From positions 1-8,544 of the forward strand of contig JAOUQB010000081.1 in the NCBI GenBank assembly GCA_029879555.1: a DNA stretch of 8,544 nt, written 5' to 3'. Both the position numbers and the translations under genes were made by a program. The notes beneath the pieces are model-generated. The model saw only the letters and a program-made list of their open reading frames with translations. It did no database searches and had not been told where the DNA came from. This DNA comes from Nitrospirota bacterium (GTDB taxonomy: Bacteria; Nitrospirota; Nitrospiria; Nitrospirales; UBA8639). Shown here in pieces: positions 7,005 through 8,544 of the stretch; within the stretch, counting starts at the first letter, position 1, and the number at the start of each line of letters is the position of its first letter.

Positions 7005-8009
7005 TCGTATCAACGCGTCAAGTTTTATCAAACGGGAACCTTCACGGTAGGCAACCGGCTATTGGGAGAAGAGGACCGCACGGTACAAGCCCGGACGGAT
7101 CGAACCAATTCTCTGAATTCTGGACATCGTGCCTGCCAGGGTTGTGGGGAAGCCCTAGGTGCGCGGTATGCCCTAGACGCAGTGATGCGGGTCACCAAAA
7201 AGCAAATGGTGGCGGTCAACGCCACGGGATGTTTGGAGGTGTTTTCCAGTCCCTATCCGGAAAGCGCATGGCAGATACCCTGGTTGCATTCGTTGTTTGG
7301 GAATGCGCCGGCAGTGGCCAGTGGTGTGGCGGCAGCCTTACGCGCCAAGGGGAAGACCGATATTCGAGTGGTGGCTCAAGGTGGGGATGGCGCCACGGTG
7401 GATATTGGATTCGGATGTTTGTCCGGAATGTTCGAACGCAATGATGATGTCTTGTATATCTGTTATGACAATGAAGCCTATATGAATACGGGGGTTCAGC
7501 GGTCAGGAGCCACGCCAGCACGAGCCTGGACTAATACCACGCAAGCCGTGGGGCCTGAACCGGGCAATCCCATGGGAGTCGGAAAAAATCTTCCCCGCAT
7601 TGCCATGGCTCATGGTATTCCGTATGTCGCCACGGCGTCTGTTGCAGATCTGCATGACCTCGAGGCCAAAGTAACCAAAGCGATGTCCATACACGGGGCC
7701 CGCTATATCCATATTCACGTACCCTGTCCGTTAGGGTGGAAATCCGATCCGGCCCAAACGATTAAGGTCGCCCGGTTGGCTGTGGAGAGTGGTTTGTTCC
7801 CGTTGATTGAAGCGGAATGGGGAGTGGTGACTGACCGAACACCTATTAGAAAACAAGTTCCTGTTGAGCAATTTTTAGCCCTTCAAGGGCGGTTCAAGCA
7901 CCTCTTTCATCCGCGAGATGAGCAAGCGCTTGCTGACATTCAAGCCATGGCTGATAGAAATATTCACCTGTATGATCTCTTGCCAACTAAGCCGGCGATG
8001 GAGTTGTAA
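7002..8009 (+). CDS. porB: Pyruvate:ferredoxin oxidoreductase, beta subunit
   Basis: The beta subunit binds the thiamine-diphosphate pyrophosphate through Mg2+ and carries the proximal [4Fe-4S] cluster. Numbering from the ATG, GHRACQGCGE (41-50) gives Cys45 and Cys48; Cys77 (ATGCLEV) and Cys242 (HVPCPLGW) complete the four cluster ligands. GGDG (127-130), followed by YDNEAYMNTG (155-164), is the thiamine-diphosphate motif. The regions around PYPESAWQIPW (84-94) and MNTGVQRSGATP (161-172) match pyruvate-type beta subunits such as that of Thermotoga maritima, as does the tail with PVEQFLALQGRF. At 335 residues it has the usual length, with about 40 residues before the first CxxC, somewhat more than in the Thermotoga protein as I recall it. 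All key residues are intact. Its stop codon is one base from the start of the next gene, implying coupled translation. Confidence 0.94.
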   Translation: MSYQRVKFYQTGTFTVGNRLLGEEDRTVQARTDRTNSLNSGHRACQGCGEALGARYALDAVMRVTKKQMVAVNATGCLEVFSSPYPESAWQIPWLHSLFGNAPAVASGVAAALRAKGKTDIRVVAQGGDGATVDIGFGCLSGMFERNDDVLYICYDNEAYMNTGVQRSGATPARAWTNTTQAVGPEPGNPMGVGKNLPRIAMAHGIPYVATASVADLHDLEAKVTKAMSIHGARYIHIHVPCPLGWKSDPAQTIKVARLAVESGLFPLIEAEWGVVTDRTPIRKQVPVEQFLALQGRFKHLFHPRDEQALADIQAMADRNIHLYDLLPTKPAMEL

Positions 8010-8010
8010 G

Positions 8011-8544
8011 ATGGAGCGCAAACCCTTTGCTATCACGTTAGATCCTGCATCGAGCTTGGCGAATCATACGGGCAACTGGCGCACGATGCGCCCGATCTAC
8101 GTCGACCATCTGCCACCTTGTAATCAAGGGTGTCCAGCCGGAGAGAATATTCAGGGATGGTTGTATGAAGCAGAAGAAGGAAAATACGAAGAGGCTTGGC
8201 GCAAGATGATGGAAGATAATCCGTTCCCGGCCATTCATGGTCGCGTGTGTTATCACCCCTGTGAAACGGTGTGCAATCGCGGTCAGCTGGATGAAGCTGT
8301 AAGCATCCATGCCGTCGAACGCTTTTTAGGGGATTATGCGATTGAACAGGGTTGGCAGATTGAAGCAGGGGTGGCCACAGGAAAACAGGTACTCATCATT
8401 GGAGCTGGCCCCAGCGGACTGTCGGCAGCCTACCATTTGTCTCGGATGGGCCATGCCGTCACGATCTATGAGGCGGGGCCAAAGCTGGGAGGCATGATGC
8501 GATTTGGAATTCCGCAGTACCGCCTGCCTCGAAACATCGTGGAT
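8011..8544 (+). CDS. GltD/NfnB-like NAD(P)H-dependent Fe-S flavoprotein, N-terminal part (runs off the right edge)
   Basis: The frame is open for 178 codons to the window edge. The N-terminal domain has Cys37-N-Q-G-Cys41, Cys80-Y-H-P-Cys84 and Cys88, the four-helix Fe-S domain found in the glutamate synthase small subunit (GltD), dihydropyrimidine dehydrogenase and NfnB/SudA. An FAD-binding Rossmann segment begins with VLIIGAGPSGLSAAYHL (127-143), followed by LGGMMRFGIPQYRLP (159-173), both typical of the GltD family. The NADPH-binding half and C-terminus lie outside the window. ATG 8011 has GGAG (8000-8003) seven bases upstream, inside the end of porB, and starts one base after the porB stop, so it is translationally coupled to POR. 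It may pass electrons between POR and NAD(P), or replace the delta subunit. A plain glutamate synthase small subunit is the alternative, but no GltB large subunit is visible. Confidence 0.85.
   Translation, partial: MERKPFAITLDPASSLANHTGNWRTMRPIYVDHLPPCNQGCPAGENIQGWLYEAEEGKYEEAWRKMMEDNPFPAIHGRVCYHPCETVCNRGQLDEAVSIHAVERFLGDYAIEQGWQIEAGVATGKQVLIIGAGPSGLSAAYHLSRMGHAVTIYEAGPKLGGMMRFGIPQYRLPRNIVD

Noticed and set aside
6830..7444. 204-codon plus-strand frame across the end of porA and the start of porB
   Set aside because: It is an out-of-frame shadow of two strongly conserved genes, and its low-complexity Gly/Trp/Arg-rich product is typical of frame shadows.
5130..8009. 2-oxoglutarate:ferredoxin oxidoreductase instead of pyruvate enzyme
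   Set aside because: The separate gamma subunit of 190 residues and the alpha and beta motif neighbourhoods (YPISPQTHIVE, INIWNDHSDS, MNTGVQRSGATP) fit pyruvate enzymes better. Some uncertainty about substrate remains without a phylogeny.

Overview
The window looks like a piece of a bacterial chromosome of roughly even base composition. Gene content suggests an autotrophic or anaerobically derived lineage, and I favour Nitrospirota (Nitrospira-like). The reasons are a multi-subunit pyruvate:ferredoxin oxidoreductase (POR) that could work as the pyruvate synthase of a reductive TCA cycle, a secreted cupredoxin-like protein, and a divergent FtsH. The taxonomic guess is inference from gene content only.

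Layout. Positions 1-84 hold the first 28 codons of a minus-strand gene for a membrane-anchored or exported protein with a strong Shine-Dalgarno site. A 201-base gap follows. Then come rmuC (286-1707, minus), a 246-base divergent promoter region, and an FtsH-type membrane AAA+ zinc protease (1954-3780, plus). Convergent with ftsH is a secreted cupredoxin-like protein with a carboxypeptidase-regulatory-like domain (3804-4739, minus). A 390-base non-coding region (4740-5129) contains a 9-bp inverted repeat. The rest is a tight plus-strand operon: POR gamma (5130-5702), POR alpha (5730-6983), POR beta (7002-8009) and, one base later, a GltD/NfnB-like Fe-S flavoprotein cut by the window edge (8011-8544).

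How the genes work together. The gamma, alpha and beta subunits together carry the thiamine-diphosphate site and one [4Fe-4S] cluster, enough for the carbon chemistry of pyruvate + CoA <-> acetyl-CoA + CO2. The small 2x[4Fe-4S] delta subunit, which lies between gamma and alpha in porCDAB-type operons, is absent here. Its place in the operon is apparently taken by an NAD(P)H-dehydrogenase-like flavoprotein with N-terminal Fe-S ligands. This is the most interesting point in the window, because it suggests a POR wired to a pyridine-nucleotide module, perhaps through flavin chemistry. RmuC, FtsH and the cupredoxin-like protein are separate transcription units with no evident link to POR.

I found no tRNA, rRNA, CRISPR array, insertion sequence or convincing rho-independent terminator.
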